DNA of 34,542 nucleotides from Modestobacter altitudinis (GTDB lineage Bacteria > Actinomycetota > Actinomycetes > Mycobacteriales > Geodermatophilaceae): assembly GCF_005930475.1 (NCBI RefSeq), contig NZ_SJEW01000053.1:1-34542 (forward strand), written 5' to 3'. The translations under genes and the position numbers were made by a program. The notes beneath the pieces are model-generated. The model had not been told where the DNA came from and did not search any database. It saw nothing but the letters and a program-made list of their open reading frames with translations. Shown here one piece after another: positions 8,091-15,323 of the stretch. How positions within the stretch are numbered: position 1 is the stretch's first letter; each line of letters opens with the position of its first letter.

Positions 8091-8149
8091 GAAGGACCCC
8101 GTTGCCCCCCACGACTCGCGGGCTCGCCGTGGGACCCTGCAACGGGGCC
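8091..8149 (+). repeat. Dispersed palindromic repeat, copy 1
   Basis: Begins GAAGGACCCC two bases after the actP stop. The outer stem CCCCGTTGC (8097-8105) pairs with GCAACGGGG (8139-8147); the inner stem CCCACG (8108-8113) pairs with CGTGGG (8128-8133). It is closely related to the elements at 17688-17742 and 30139-30197, whose stems differ but still pair. Here it sits between convergent genes and could act as a terminator, but the other copies argue for a repeat family. Confidence 0.8.
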
Positions 8150-8167
8150 GTTCCAGCACGTTGCGTT

Positions 8168-8201
8168 CGCGAGGCGCGTCCCGGAGGGGGCGCGCCTCGC
8201 G
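8168..8201. terminator. Bidirectional hairpin between actP and small membrane gene
   Basis: CGCGAGGCGCG (8168-8178) and CGCGCCTCGCG (8191-8201) form a perfect 11-bp stem with a 12-base loop, three bases beyond the stop of the minus-strand gene at 8205 and about 80 bases after actP. No U-tract follows, as is common in high-GC actinobacteria. Probably terminates transcription from both sides. Confidence 0.6.
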
Positions 8202-8204
8202 GCG

Positions 8205-8501
8205 TCAGGTCGCGGGGGCCTCGGCGGGCAGGACGGCGATCGAGTCGACGGCGGCTGCGGTGGCGGTGACCGCGGCGGCGGTCGACCGGCGGCGACGGAC
8301 GACGGTGCGGCCGACGAGGCCGGCGAGCACCACGCAGCCGGCCACGGCGTGCTGGCCGGGGGCGGTCAGGGCGACGGCGAGCGCGGCGGCGTAGAGCACG
8401 GACAACAGCACGGTGGCGACCGGCAGCCCGCTGGGCAGGGCCGGGACCCGCAGCGCGGGCAGGTGCAGGTGCGGGGCGTGCGAGGGGACGGACAGGGACA
8501 C
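8205..8501 (-). CDS. Small membrane protein of unknown function
   Basis: Protein of 98 aa that I do not recognise. The GTG start at 8501 follows a near-perfect ribosome binding site (AGGAGG, six bases spacing), which is strong support for a real gene. Residues about 24-45 (LPVATVLLSVLYAAALAVAL) and 48-64 (QHAVAGCVVLAGLVGRTVV) form two hydrophobic helices separated by a short PGQ turn; a basic RRRR patch follows the second, predicting it faces the cytoplasm. The tail is Ala/Thr-rich. The N-terminus contains a His-Leu-Pro stretch (SHAPHLHLPALRVPALP). It lies 137 bases downstream of the manganese catalase on the same strand and might be co-transcribed with it; no domain points to a role. Confidence 0.7.
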   Translation of the reverse strand: MSLSVPSHAPHLHLPALRVPALPSGLPVATVLLSVLYAAALAVALTAPGQHAVAGCVVLAGLVGRTVVRRRRSTAAAVTATAAAVDSIAVLPAEAPAT

Positions 8502-8638
8502 GGATGACCTCCTGCTGGGGGCGGTTCGGGCGCCCGCCGGGCCGGCGTCCCAGGCCCGCTCGGGGAGCGGAGCCGGGGCGCCGGCACGGCGACGGCGCTG
8601 CGGGGTGCCTCAGGCGTGCGGACGCCCGAGGCGGCACC

Positions 8639-9502
8639 TCACTTGAGGGCGTCCTTGGCCTTCTGGAGCAGACCGGTCATCGGCGCCGGGGGCGTGCCGT
8701 ACAGCCGCGGGTCCGGCGGCGGGAGGATCGGGGCGTCGGCGGTGGCGGCGATCGGGGCGGCGCGGAGGACGTTGTCCGTGCCGTCGAGCGCGGGGCCGTT
8801 GGCCCAGCGGCCGTTGGCGGCCTCGGGACCGTCGGAGGCGTCGATGAAGGTGTAGGCGAACTCCGGCAGCTCCTCGTCCAGCGGGAACGCCTCGGGCACC
8901 GGGATGCCGTCCAGCCCGTCGGCCTTGAGCTCCTCCATGGCCGCCAGCCACTGCTGCTGGTGCATGTGGTCGCGGGTGAGGAGGAAGCGGAGGAGGTCCT
9001 TCACGCCCGGGTCGTCGGTCATGTTCCACAGCCGGGCGACCTGCAGCCGGCCCTGCATCTCGGCCGAGGCGTTGTAGGCGAAGTCGGCGTACAGGTTGCC
9101 GCTGGCGGTCACGTACGCGCCGGTCCAGGGGTTGCCCATGCTGTCCATGTAGGACGCGCCGCCGCCGTTGACCAGCGGGTGCTGCGGGTTGTGCTGGCCG
9201 TAGCCGGCTGCCGCCTCCTTGGTGCGGTCCGCCGCGTCGGGCTTGAGCGGCATGTGGTCGAGCAGCCGGTCGATGCAGGTCACGATCATCTCGACGTGGG
9301 CCAGCTCCTCGGTGCCGATGGCCAGGAGCATGTCCTTGTACTTGCCGGGCAGCCGGCAGTTCCAGCCCTGGAGCAGGTACTGGGTGGCGACGGTCATCTC
9401 GCCCCACTGACCGCCGAGGATCTCCTGCATCTTGCGGGCGAAGTCCGGGTCGGGACCGTCGGGCTTGGCCTCGAACTGCAGGGCATGGGTGTGCGTGAAC
9501 AC
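8639..9502 (-). CDS. Manganese (non-heme) catalase
   Basis: Dimanganese catalase of 287 aa that converts hydrogen peroxide to water and oxygen in the cytoplasm. Counting from the GTG at 9502, the ligand residues fall at E35, E66, H69, E148 and H181, the same numbers as recalled for the Lactobacillus plantarum enzyme, which both supports the family and fixes the start. The relevant motifs are QWGEMTVATQY, GTEELAHVEM, NASAEMQGRLQ and TRDHMHQQQW. The start is preceded by GGGAGAA at normal spacing; the open frame continues upstream but its extra residues are arginine-rich and unlike the family. The C-terminus carries a proline-rich tail (about 70 residues) as in other bacterial homologues. It stands alone, divergent from the RhtA-like exporter. 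Confidence 0.95.
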   Translation of the reverse strand: MFTHTHALQFEAKPDGPDPDFARKMQEILGGQWGEMTVATQYLLQGWNCRLPGKYKDMLLAIGTEELAHVEMIVTCIDRLLDHMPLKPDAADRTKEAAAGYGQHNPQHPLVNGGGASYMDSMGNPWTGAYVTASGNLYADFAYNASAEMQGRLQVARLWNMTDDPGVKDLLRFLLTRDHMHQQQWLAAMEELKADGLDGIPVPEAFPLDEELPEFAYTFIDASDGPEAANGRWANGPALDGTDNVLRAAPIAATADAPILPPPDPRLYGTPPAPMTGLLQKAKDALK

Positions 9503-9773
9503 GGGCGTTCTCCCTTGGCGTCGTCGCTGTCGCCGCCCACGCGGTGACACCTCTCAGATGCCCCGGCCCGCTGTCACCCCCGTGCCGTTCGGTGGCCCCT
9601 CGGGGCCGACCTGGCCGGTGACGTCCTGCAGTGCCGCCGGTCGGTCCGGGTGCTCCTCACCGGGCACGATGTCGAGGTCGTGGGCGATCGGTTCCGGCCG
9701 GCACGAGCGGCAGCAGCTGGGCTGGACCGTCGCGCCCCGGATGGTGCGCTGGACGATCCGGTCGGGCGCGGTG

Positions 9774-10703
9774 ATGCTCGTGGGCGTGCCCGCCCCCGAG
9801 GTCCTGTCCGCTGCCCGCCCCGGGGCGTCCCGCCCGGGAGGCTCCGGGCCGGCCGTGCTGATGGTGCTGGGCTCGTGCGTCTCGCTGCAGGTCGGTGCCG
9901 CGCTGGCCGCGCAGCTCTTCAGCGACGCCGGTCCGGCCGGCACGACGCTGCTCCGCCTGGGGGTGGCCGCGCTGGTGCTGCTCGCCGTCGCCCGGCCCCG
10001 GTCCTGGTCGTGGTCCCGCGCCCAGTGGCGGGCGGTGGCCGTGTTCGGGGTGGCGCTGGCCGGCATGAACGGCTCGTTCTACGCCTCGATCGACCGCATC
10101 CCGCTGGGCACCGCCGTGACCATCGAGTTCCTGGGACCGCTCGTCCTCGCTGCGGCCCTGTCCCGACGCGCGCGGGACCTCGGCTGGGTGCTGCTGGCGG
10201 CGACCGGCGTCGCCCTCCTCGGCCTCGCCGACGGCGCCGGCCTCCACCTCGACCGCGTCGGCGTCCTCTTCGCACTGAGCGCCGCCGGGTTCTGGGCGCT
10301 GTACATCCTGGCCAGCGCCCGGGTCGGCGCGCTGGTCCCGGGCCAGGGCGGGCTGGCGGTCGCGATGGCCCTGGGCGCGCTGGTGCTGCTCCCCGTCGGT
10401 GCGCACGGCGCCGCGGCGGCCCTCCCGGACCCGCACCTGCTGCTGCTCGTCGCCGGCACGGCGCTGCTGGCGTCGGTGGTGCCCTACACGCTGGAGTTCG
10501 CCGCGCTCCGCAGGCTCCCGGAGCGCGTGTTCGGGGTGCTGCTCAGCCTCGAGCCGGCGGTCGCCACCCTGGCGGGCTGGCTGCTGCTCGGCCAGCGGAC
10601 CCCGGCGGTCGGCCTCCTCGCCGTGGGCGTCGTGGTGTCGGCCAGCGTCGGCTCGACGCTCACCGCCCGGCCGGCCCCGCAGGCGGTCGCCGCCGCCCCG
10701 TGA
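9774..10703 (+). CDS. rhtA: EamA/DMT-family exporter, RhtA-like
   Basis: Inner-membrane protein of about 309 aa with ten predicted helices in two EamA halves. Segments such as ALRL-like TLLRLGVAALVLLAV, GMNGSFYASIDRIPLGTAVT and IEFLGPLVLA match RhtA, the threonine/homoserine exporter of Escherichia coli, and the second half (SVVPYTLEFAALRRLPERVF, LLSLEPAVATLAGWLLLG) matches too. Probable role: export of amino acids or their analogues, or other small metabolites; the substrate in this organism is not proven. ATG 9774 is chosen because the protein family starts near here; a GTG lies one codon earlier. It converges with the soluble kinase gene, only 16 bases apart. Confidence 0.85.
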   Translation: MLVGVPAPEVLSAARPGASRPGGSGPAVLMVLGSCVSLQVGAALAAQLFSDAGPAGTTLLRLGVAALVLLAVARPRSWSWSRAQWRAVAVFGVALAGMNGSFYASIDRIPLGTAVTIEFLGPLVLAAALSRRARDLGWVLLAATGVALLGLADGAGLHLDRVGVLFALSAAGFWALYILASARVGALVPGQGGLAVAMALGALVLLPVGAHGAAAALPDPHLLLLVAGTALLASVVPYTLEFAALRRLPERVFGVLLSLEPAVATLAGWLLLGQRTPAVGLLAVGVVVSASVGSTLTARPAPQAVAAAP

Positions 10704-10719
10704 CCCACCGGCCCGGGCG

Positions 10720-11436
10720 TCACCGGTCCGGGAGGCGGACGGTGAGCGTGAAGGCCCCGTCGGCGGCCTGGGACCAGAACAGCCGTCCGCCCAGCTCACG
10801 GGTCTGCCGCTGCACCGACCACAGGCCCAGGCCGTCCAGGTCGACCGGCGGCGCCTGCTGGCTGAGCCGGCTCACGACGGCGTCGGCCGGCACCCCGGCC
10901 TGGGTCACCGCCAGGTGGACCCACTCCCCCCGGCGGTCGGCGCACAGGCGCACCGGCCGGCCCTCCCCGTGCCGGTGGGCGTTCTCCAGCAGGTTGGTGA
11001 GGACGCGCTGCACCCGGGCATCGGCCACCTGGACGGCGTCGGCGTCCTCCCCGAGCGTCACCGTCAGCTGGTGCCGCGGCAGCCCGGAGGCCGCGACGGA
11101 GGCCCGCAGCACGTCGACCAGCGGCCGGGTGCCGCGCCGCTCCGGTGCCCCGCCGGTGGCGTCGGCGGTGCGCAGCATCGACGACAGGTGGTGGGCCTGG
11201 GCGCGGGCCAGCTCGAGCAGCTCCGGGTGCCCGCCCGCGCCGTCGTCCAGCCGGTCGAGGACCGACTCCAGTGCGGCGAGCGGGCTGCGCATGTCGTGGC
11301 ACATCGCCCGGACCAGGGCGTCCCCCGGGGTCACCGGCAGGGCGGCAGGACGGTGCAGCCGGGTGCGCACGGCGCGCAGCAGGTCGGTGAGGACGGCGGG
11401 CAGGGCGGCAGGGCGTGTGTCAGCGGCGAGGGTCAC
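10720..11436 (-). CDS. Soluble histidine-kinase-like protein, degenerate ATP site
   Basis: Cytoplasmic protein of 238 aa with the core of a histidine kinase but no membrane or sensor domain. The H-box is MCHDMRSPLAALE (His47), the N-box is VLTNLLENAHRHGEG (Asn152) and the G2 region DGLGLWSVQRQTRELGG is present. The G1 box, normally D-x-G-x-G, reads VTQAGVP: the Asp that contacts the adenine base is missing and the second Gly is Pro. It may be a weak kinase, or a phosphatase or phosphotransfer partner. Start: GTG 11436 with GGAGGTG just upstream; the frame continues further but runs antisense to the next gene. It is divergent from a response regulator gene 61 bases away, so the two are likely partners sharing a promoter region. 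Confidence 0.8.
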   Translation of the reverse strand: MTLAADTRPAALPAVLTDLLRAVRTRLHRPAALPVTPGDALVRAMCHDMRSPLAALESVLDRLDDGAGGHPELLELARAQAHHLSSMLRTADATGGAPERRGTRPLVDVLRASVAASGLPRHQLTVTLGEDADAVQVADARVQRVLTNLLENAHRHGEGRPVRLCADRRGEWVHLAVTQAGVPADAVVSRLSQQAPPVDLDGLGLWSVQRQTRELGGRLFWSQAADGAFTLTVRLPDR

Positions 11437-11497
11437 GGGCACCTCCGGTTGTGCGACGGTCAGCGACGCCGGGACGCAGCCGGACCAGGGGAGTGAC

Positions 11498-12181
11498 GTG
11501 GAGGGCATGGACGCCGGGGCTGGGCACCGGCCCCCCGTGGACGTGGTGGTCATCGACGACCACCCGTTGTTCAGCCGGGGTCTGGCGCTGCTGCTGCCGC
11601 CGGAGAGCGGGGGTCGGGTGCGCGTCGTGGGCACCACCGAGGACGCCTCGGCCGGCGCGGCCCTGGTCCGCCGGCACAACGCCGACGTCGCGATCGTCGA
11701 CCTGCACATGCCGCCACCCGGCGGGACCCGGGCGATCGCGGCCATCCGCCGCACCGAGCCGATGGTGCGGGTCGTGGCCCTCTCCGGCCTCGCCGAGGCC
11801 GACGCCGCGCTGGAGGCGCTGCGCGCCGGCGCCAGCGCCTTCCTGCCGAAGACGACGTCCCCGGAGGCGCTGGTCCGACCGCTGCTCGCCGTGCTCGACG
11901 GCTGGTCGGTGATCCCGGAGTCGCTGCTGCGCCAGCTGCTCGACGACGCGGCCCCCACCGCCGACCAGGGCGTCGCCGCCCGGTTGACCGCCGACGACCG
12001 CCGGCTCTGGCGGCTGGTGGCCGCCGGCACCAGCACGGTCGACATCGCCACGACGCTGCACGTCTCCGAGCGCACCGTGAAGCGGCTGGTGGCCAACCTG
12101 CTGCGCCAGCTGAAGGTGTCGACCCGGGTGGAGGCCGCCGCGCTCGCCGGCCGGGCCGGCCTCGAGGGCACGGTGAACTGA
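11498..12181 (+). CDS. LuxR-type response regulator, partner of the soluble kinase
   Basis: Response regulator of 227 aa. The receiver has the acidic pair in VVIDDHPLF, phospho-acceptor Asp68 in IVDLHMPPP, Ser in VALSGLA and Lys in FLPKTTSP. The C-terminal DNA-binding domain (LTADDRRLWRLVAAGTST then HVSERTVKRLVANLLRQLKV) is a LuxR/GerE helix-turn-helix, but the usual LTPRE opening is replaced by LTADD. I chose GTG 11498, with GGGGAG upstream; ATG 11507 is the alternative. The gene is divergent from the kinase-like gene, a layout that suits an autoregulated pair. Its targets are unknown; the neighbours downstream are on the same strand after 107 bases but have their own promoter signature. Confidence 0.88.
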   Translation: MEGMDAGAGHRPPVDVVVIDDHPLFSRGLALLLPPESGGRVRVVGTTEDASAGAALVRRHNADVAIVDLHMPPPGGTRAIAAIRRTEPMVRVVALSGLAEADAALEALRAGASAFLPKTTSPEALVRPLLAVLDGWSVIPESLLRQLLDDAAPTADQGVAARLTADDRRLWRLVAAGTSTVDIATTLHVSERTVKRLVANLLRQLKVSTRVEAAALAGRAGLEGTVN

Positions 12182-12276
12182 GCGGGCGGGGGACCATCGG
12201 CCTCGGTGCATCATGCGCGACCTACCCGGTGCGGTGGCGCGCACGCCCGGACCGCCGAGTTCCGTCGCGGTCCGCC

Positions 12277-12282
12277 TAGGGT
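12277..12282 (+). promoter_or_regulatory. -10 box (TAGGGT) for leaderless reductase transcript
   Basis: TAGGGT lies exactly six bases before the ATG at 12289 and no ribosome binding site is visible in those six bases. This spacing puts the transcription start at or next to the start codon. Confidence 0.55.
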
Positions 12283-12288
12283 CCGCGC

Positions 12289-13395
12289 ATGGCCGCACGC
12301 ATCGTCCTGTTCGGCGCCACCGGCCACACCGGTGGCCGGACGGCCCAGGCGCTGGTCGACCGGGGTGCCCGGCCGGTGCTGGCCGGGCGCGATCCCGGCC
12401 GGCTCGAGCAGCTGGCGGCCCGGCTCGGCGGGGCCGCCGGTCCGCTCGAGACGGTGACCGCCGACGTCACCGCCACCGCGTCGGTGCGGTCCCTGGTCGG
12501 CCGCGGGGACGTGCTGGTGACGACCGTGGGGCCGTTCCAGCGGCTCGGCGAGCCGGCGGTCGCGGCGGCCACCGACGCCGGCGCGGTCTACCTGGACTCC
12601 ACCGGTGAGCCGCCGTTCCTGCGCCGCGTCTTCGCCGAGTTCGGCCCGCGCGCGGAGCGGACCGGCGCCGCGCTGCTCCCCGCCTTCGGCCACGACTACG
12701 TGCCCGGGTCGCTGGCCGGGGCCCTGGCGCTGGCCGAGGCCGGCGGGCGCGCCCACCGGGTCGACGTCGGCTACAGCCTGGACGGCGTCCGTGGCCAGGG
12801 CTTCTCCCGCGGCACCCTGGTCTCGCTGCTCGGCGTCCTGCTCGAACCCGGCTTCGCCTGGGACGGCGGCCGGCTGGTCACCGAACCGGCCGGCGCCCGG
12901 GAGTGGCGCTTCGACGTCGCCGGGCGGTCCCGCCGCGGGCTGTCGGTGGGCGGCTCGGAGCACCTGACCCTGCCGTCCCTCGCGCCGACGCTGCAGGGGG
13001 TGGGCGTGTACCTGGACTGGTTCGGGCCGGCGACCGCCGTCGCCCACCGGCTCGCCCCGGTCACCCCCTGGCTGGCCCGGGTGCCGGGTGCCCCGGCCGG
13101 GATGACCCGGCTCGCCGATCTCGTCGGGCGACGCGTCGCGGAGGCGCCGACCACCGGCGGCGGCACCCGCACGCACGTCGTCGCCGAGGTGCGGGACGCC
13201 GACGGGCACCGGGTCTCCCGGGTGCGCCTCGCCGGCCCCGACCCCTACGCGATGACCGCGGACCTGCTGGCCGAGGCGGCGGTGCGGGCGGCGGCCGGGC
13301 AGCTCCAGGGCACCGGTGCGCTGGGCCCGGTCCAGGCGTTCGGCACCGCCGGGCTGACCGGCCTGGCGGCGTCCGCCGGGCTCGTCCGGGCATGA
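12289..13395 (+). CDS. Saccharopine dehydrogenase-like / trans-acting enoyl reductase-like protein
   Basis: NAD(P)-dependent oxidoreductase-like protein of 368 aa. The N-terminus is a classic Rossmann strand-loop-helix, IVLFGATGHTGGRTAQAL, followed by VLAGRDPGRLEQLAARLGG, which suits NADP binding through the Arg. GDVLVTTVGPFQRLGEPAV and AGAVYLDSTGEPPFL are typical of the saccharopine dehydrogenase/trans-acting enoyl reductase family. The centre (SRGTLVSLLGVLLEPG) and C-terminal region are family-like but the substrate cannot be inferred. No membrane segment or signal peptide. The stop overlaps the start of the GlmL-type gene (ATGA), so the pair is one operon driven by the leaderless promoter at 12277. 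The combination with a mutase-chaperone-like ATPase is unusual. Confidence 0.82.
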   Translation: MAARIVLFGATGHTGGRTAQALVDRGARPVLAGRDPGRLEQLAARLGGAAGPLETVTADVTATASVRSLVGRGDVLVTTVGPFQRLGEPAVAAATDAGAVYLDSTGEPPFLRRVFAEFGPRAERTGAALLPAFGHDYVPGSLAGALALAEAGGRAHRVDVGYSLDGVRGQGFSRGTLVSLLGVLLEPGFAWDGGRLVTEPAGAREWRFDVAGRSRRGLSVGGSEHLTLPSLAPTLQGVGVYLDWFGPATAVAHRLAPVTPWLARVPGAPAGMTRLADLVGRRVAEAPTTGGGTRTHVVAEVRDADGHRVSRVRLAGPDPYAMTADLLAEAAVRAAAGQLQGTGALGPVQAFGTAGLTGLAASAGLVRA

Positions 13396-14684
13396 CCGAC
13401 CGGGTCGCCTGCATCGACATCGGCTCGACCTGGACGAAGGCGGCGCTGGTCGAGCTGCCCGGCGGCCGGCTGGTCGGGACCCGGCAGGCGCCGACCACGC
13501 ACGACGACGTCGTCACCGGGGTGCTGGCGGCCACCGACGGCTGGGACGCCCCGGTGCGCGCCTGCTCCTCGGCCGGCGGCGGGCTCCGGCTCGCGGTGGT
13601 CGGCTACGAGGAGCTGATCAGCGCCGAGGCCGGTTCCCGGGCGGCGCTCTCCGCGGGCGCGCGGGTGGTGCACGTGGCCGCCGGCCGGCTGTCCGCCGGG
13701 ACGGTGCAGGAGCTCGCCGCCGCCGCGCCCGACGTCGTCCTGCTGGTCGGCGGCACGGACGGCGGCGAGGCCGGCGTGCTGCGGCACAACGCGGCCGCCC
13801 TGGCTCAGGCCCCGCTGCAGGGTCCCGGTGCGAGCGTGCGGGTGCCGGGGGGCAGTGGGGTGCTCACACCGGTCGTGCTCGCCGGCAACGTCGCCGTCCG
13901 GGACGAGGTCCACGCCGTGCTGGCCGCGGCCGGGGTACCGGTGACGGTGGCGGACAACGTGCTGCCCGACATCGGCCGGCTGGCCCCGGAGTCCGCGCGG
14001 GGGGCCATCCGGGAGGTGTTCCTCCGCCACGTGATCGGCGGGGACCGGTTGTCGGCCGACCCGCGGCTGCGGCAGTGGGTGCGGGCGGTGACCCCGGACG
14101 CGGTGCTGGACGGCGTCGCAGCGCTGGCCGGCGTGCGGGCCGGTGCGGACGTGCCGGGCGTCCTGGTGCTTGACGTCGGCGGTGCCACCACCGACGTGCA
14201 CTGCGTGCCGGTCGCCGACGCGGAGCAGTCCGCGCTGCAGCGGTCGGCCGTCGGCGTCCCCGCCCGCCGGCGCACGGTCGAGGGCGACCTGGGCGTGCAC
14301 TCCAGCGCGCAGGCGCTGCGTGCGGCGGCCGCCGCCGAGGGGCTGCCGACGCCCGGCGAGGACGCGCTGGCGCTGGGTGAGGCGGCGGCGGTCGTGGCGC
14401 TGCGCCGGCACCTGCGGAGCGAGGCCGCCTACGGCCCCGGCGGGGCGAGCGCCCGCGGGGTCGGCCTGGTGGTGCTCTCCGGTGGGGTCTTCCGGCACGC
14501 GGACCCGACCGCGGTGCAGGCGGTGCTGGCCCGGGTCGCGGCGGACCGCGGCGGTGCCGGGGGCGTGCTCGCCGGCACCGAGGTCGTCATCGACCGCCGC
14601 TACGTGCTGGCCGCCGCCGGGCTGCTCGCCGCCGACTCCCCGGCCGCGGCGGCGGGGCTGCTCGGGGAGCTGCTGGTCAGCTGA
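13392..14684 (+). CDS. glmL: GlmL/MutL-family ASKHA ATPase
   Basis: Cytoplasmic protein of 430 aa in the GlmL (MutL, glutamate mutase accessory) family, which shares the actin/Hsp70/sugar-kinase fold. Visible motifs: phosphate-1 loop CIDIGSTWTKAALVE, LVGGTDGGEAGVLRHNAA, VLAGNVAVRDEV, PDIGRLAPESARGAIREVFL, phosphate-2 loop VLVLDVGGATTDVHCV and the tail motif RRTVEGDLGVHSSAQAL. The family usually sits beside adenosylcobalamin-dependent mutases (glutamate, ornithine) and is thought to assist or reactivate them, but no mutase subunit is encoded in this window. ATG 13392 overlaps the reductase stop. The 3' end overlaps the convergent pentapeptide gene by eight bases. The role here is therefore uncertain. 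Confidence 0.88.
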   Translation: MTDRVACIDIGSTWTKAALVELPGGRLVGTRQAPTTHDDVVTGVLAATDGWDAPVRACSSAGGGLRLAVVGYEELISAEAGSRAALSAGARVVHVAAGRLSAGTVQELAAAAPDVVLLVGGTDGGEAGVLRHNAAALAQAPLQGPGASVRVPGGSGVLTPVVLAGNVAVRDEVHAVLAAAGVPVTVADNVLPDIGRLAPESARGAIREVFLRHVIGGDRLSADPRLRQWVRAVTPDAVLDGVAALAGVRAGADVPGVLVLDVGGATTDVHCVPVADAEQSALQRSAVGVPARRRTVEGDLGVHSSAQALRAAAAAEGLPTPGEDALALGEAAAVVALRRHLRSEAAYGPGGASARGVGLVVLSGGVFRHADPTAVQAVLARVAADRGGAGGVLAGTEVVIDRRYVLAAAGLLAADSPAAAAGLLGELLVS

Positions 14685-15318
14685 CCCGGATGCCCAGCTC
14701 GGCGGCCATCGCGGCGGACCAGCCGGCGAGCTGGGCGGCGCTGATCGTGGCGCCCCGCAGGTCCGCGACGCCGGCCAGCCGGGCGACCTCGGCGCCGCGC
14801 AGGTCGACGGCCCGGTTCCGGGCACCCTGGAGGACCAGGGAGTCCACCGTGCAGTCGACCAGCCGGACGTCGCGCAGGTCGGCGCCGCCCAGGTCCAGCT
14901 CGCCGACGGTGCACCCGGTGAGCGTGACGTCGACCAGGGTCGCGCCGCGCAGGTCCAGGAAGTCGACCTTGACGCCGTCCAGCCCGACCCGGGTCAGCTG
15001 CGCGCCGTGCGCGGTCAGCGCGCCGAACCGGCCGCCGACGGCCACCACGTCCAGCAGCGTGGCGTCGACCAGCGACCAGGCGGGGGAGCGCACGTCGGTG
15101 AGCAGGCAGCTGACCAGCCGCGCGCGGTCGAAGACGACACCGGTGACGTCGCAGTCGGTGAGCACGCACTCCAGGAACCGGGCGCCGGTCGCGTCCCCGG
15201 TGAGCTGCAGCCCCGCGAAGCGCAGCCCGTCGGCGGTCCCCGCGCCGGCGAGCTCCGGCCCAGGGGCGTCGGTGGGCTCGGGCAGCAGCGCCCGCAGGGC
15301 CTCGGCGTCGATGGGCAC
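14677..15318 (-). CDS. Pentapeptide-repeat protein
   Basis: Protein of 213 aa with a right-handed beta-helix of pentapeptide repeats (A(D/N)LxX-like) from about residue 35 to 190: for instance FLECVLTDCDVTGVVFDRAR, LDLRGATLVDVTLTGCTVGE and LDLGGADLRDVRLVDCTVDS show a Leu/Phe every five residues. A short helical cap ends the protein (ISAAQLAGWSAAMAAELGI). Some members of the family imitate DNA and protect gyrase, but most have no known role and nothing here points to resistance. GTG 15318 lies five bases beyond the stop of the PH-domain gene, and only a weak ribosome site is visible, so it is probably translated by coupling. The operon with two PH-domain membrane proteins suggests a membrane-linked task. 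Confidence 0.85.
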   Translation of the reverse strand: MPIDAEALRALLPEPTDAPGPELAGAGTADGLRFAGLQLTGDATGARFLECVLTDCDVTGVVFDRARLVSCLLTDVRSPAWSLVDATLLDVVAVGGRFGALTAHGAQLTRVGLDGVKVDFLDLRGATLVDVTLTGCTVGELDLGGADLRDVRLVDCTVDSLVLQGARNRAVDLRGAEVARLAGVADLRGATISAAQLAGWSAAMAAELGIRVS

Positions 15319-15323
15319 GGCGG

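Noticed and set aside
9554-9790. Minus-strand reading frame with coding-like third positions upstream of the RhtA-like gene
   Set aside because: GC at third positions is high and the text looks protein-like (CCRSCRPEPIAHDLDIVPGEE), but there is no suitable start outside the RhtA coding region and no recognisable domain. It could be a gene remnant; evidence is insufficient.
14677-14684. Eight-base overlap of convergent genes as a sign of misannotation
   Set aside because: Both reading frames have conserved ends and clear domains; short convergent overlaps are common in compact genomes.
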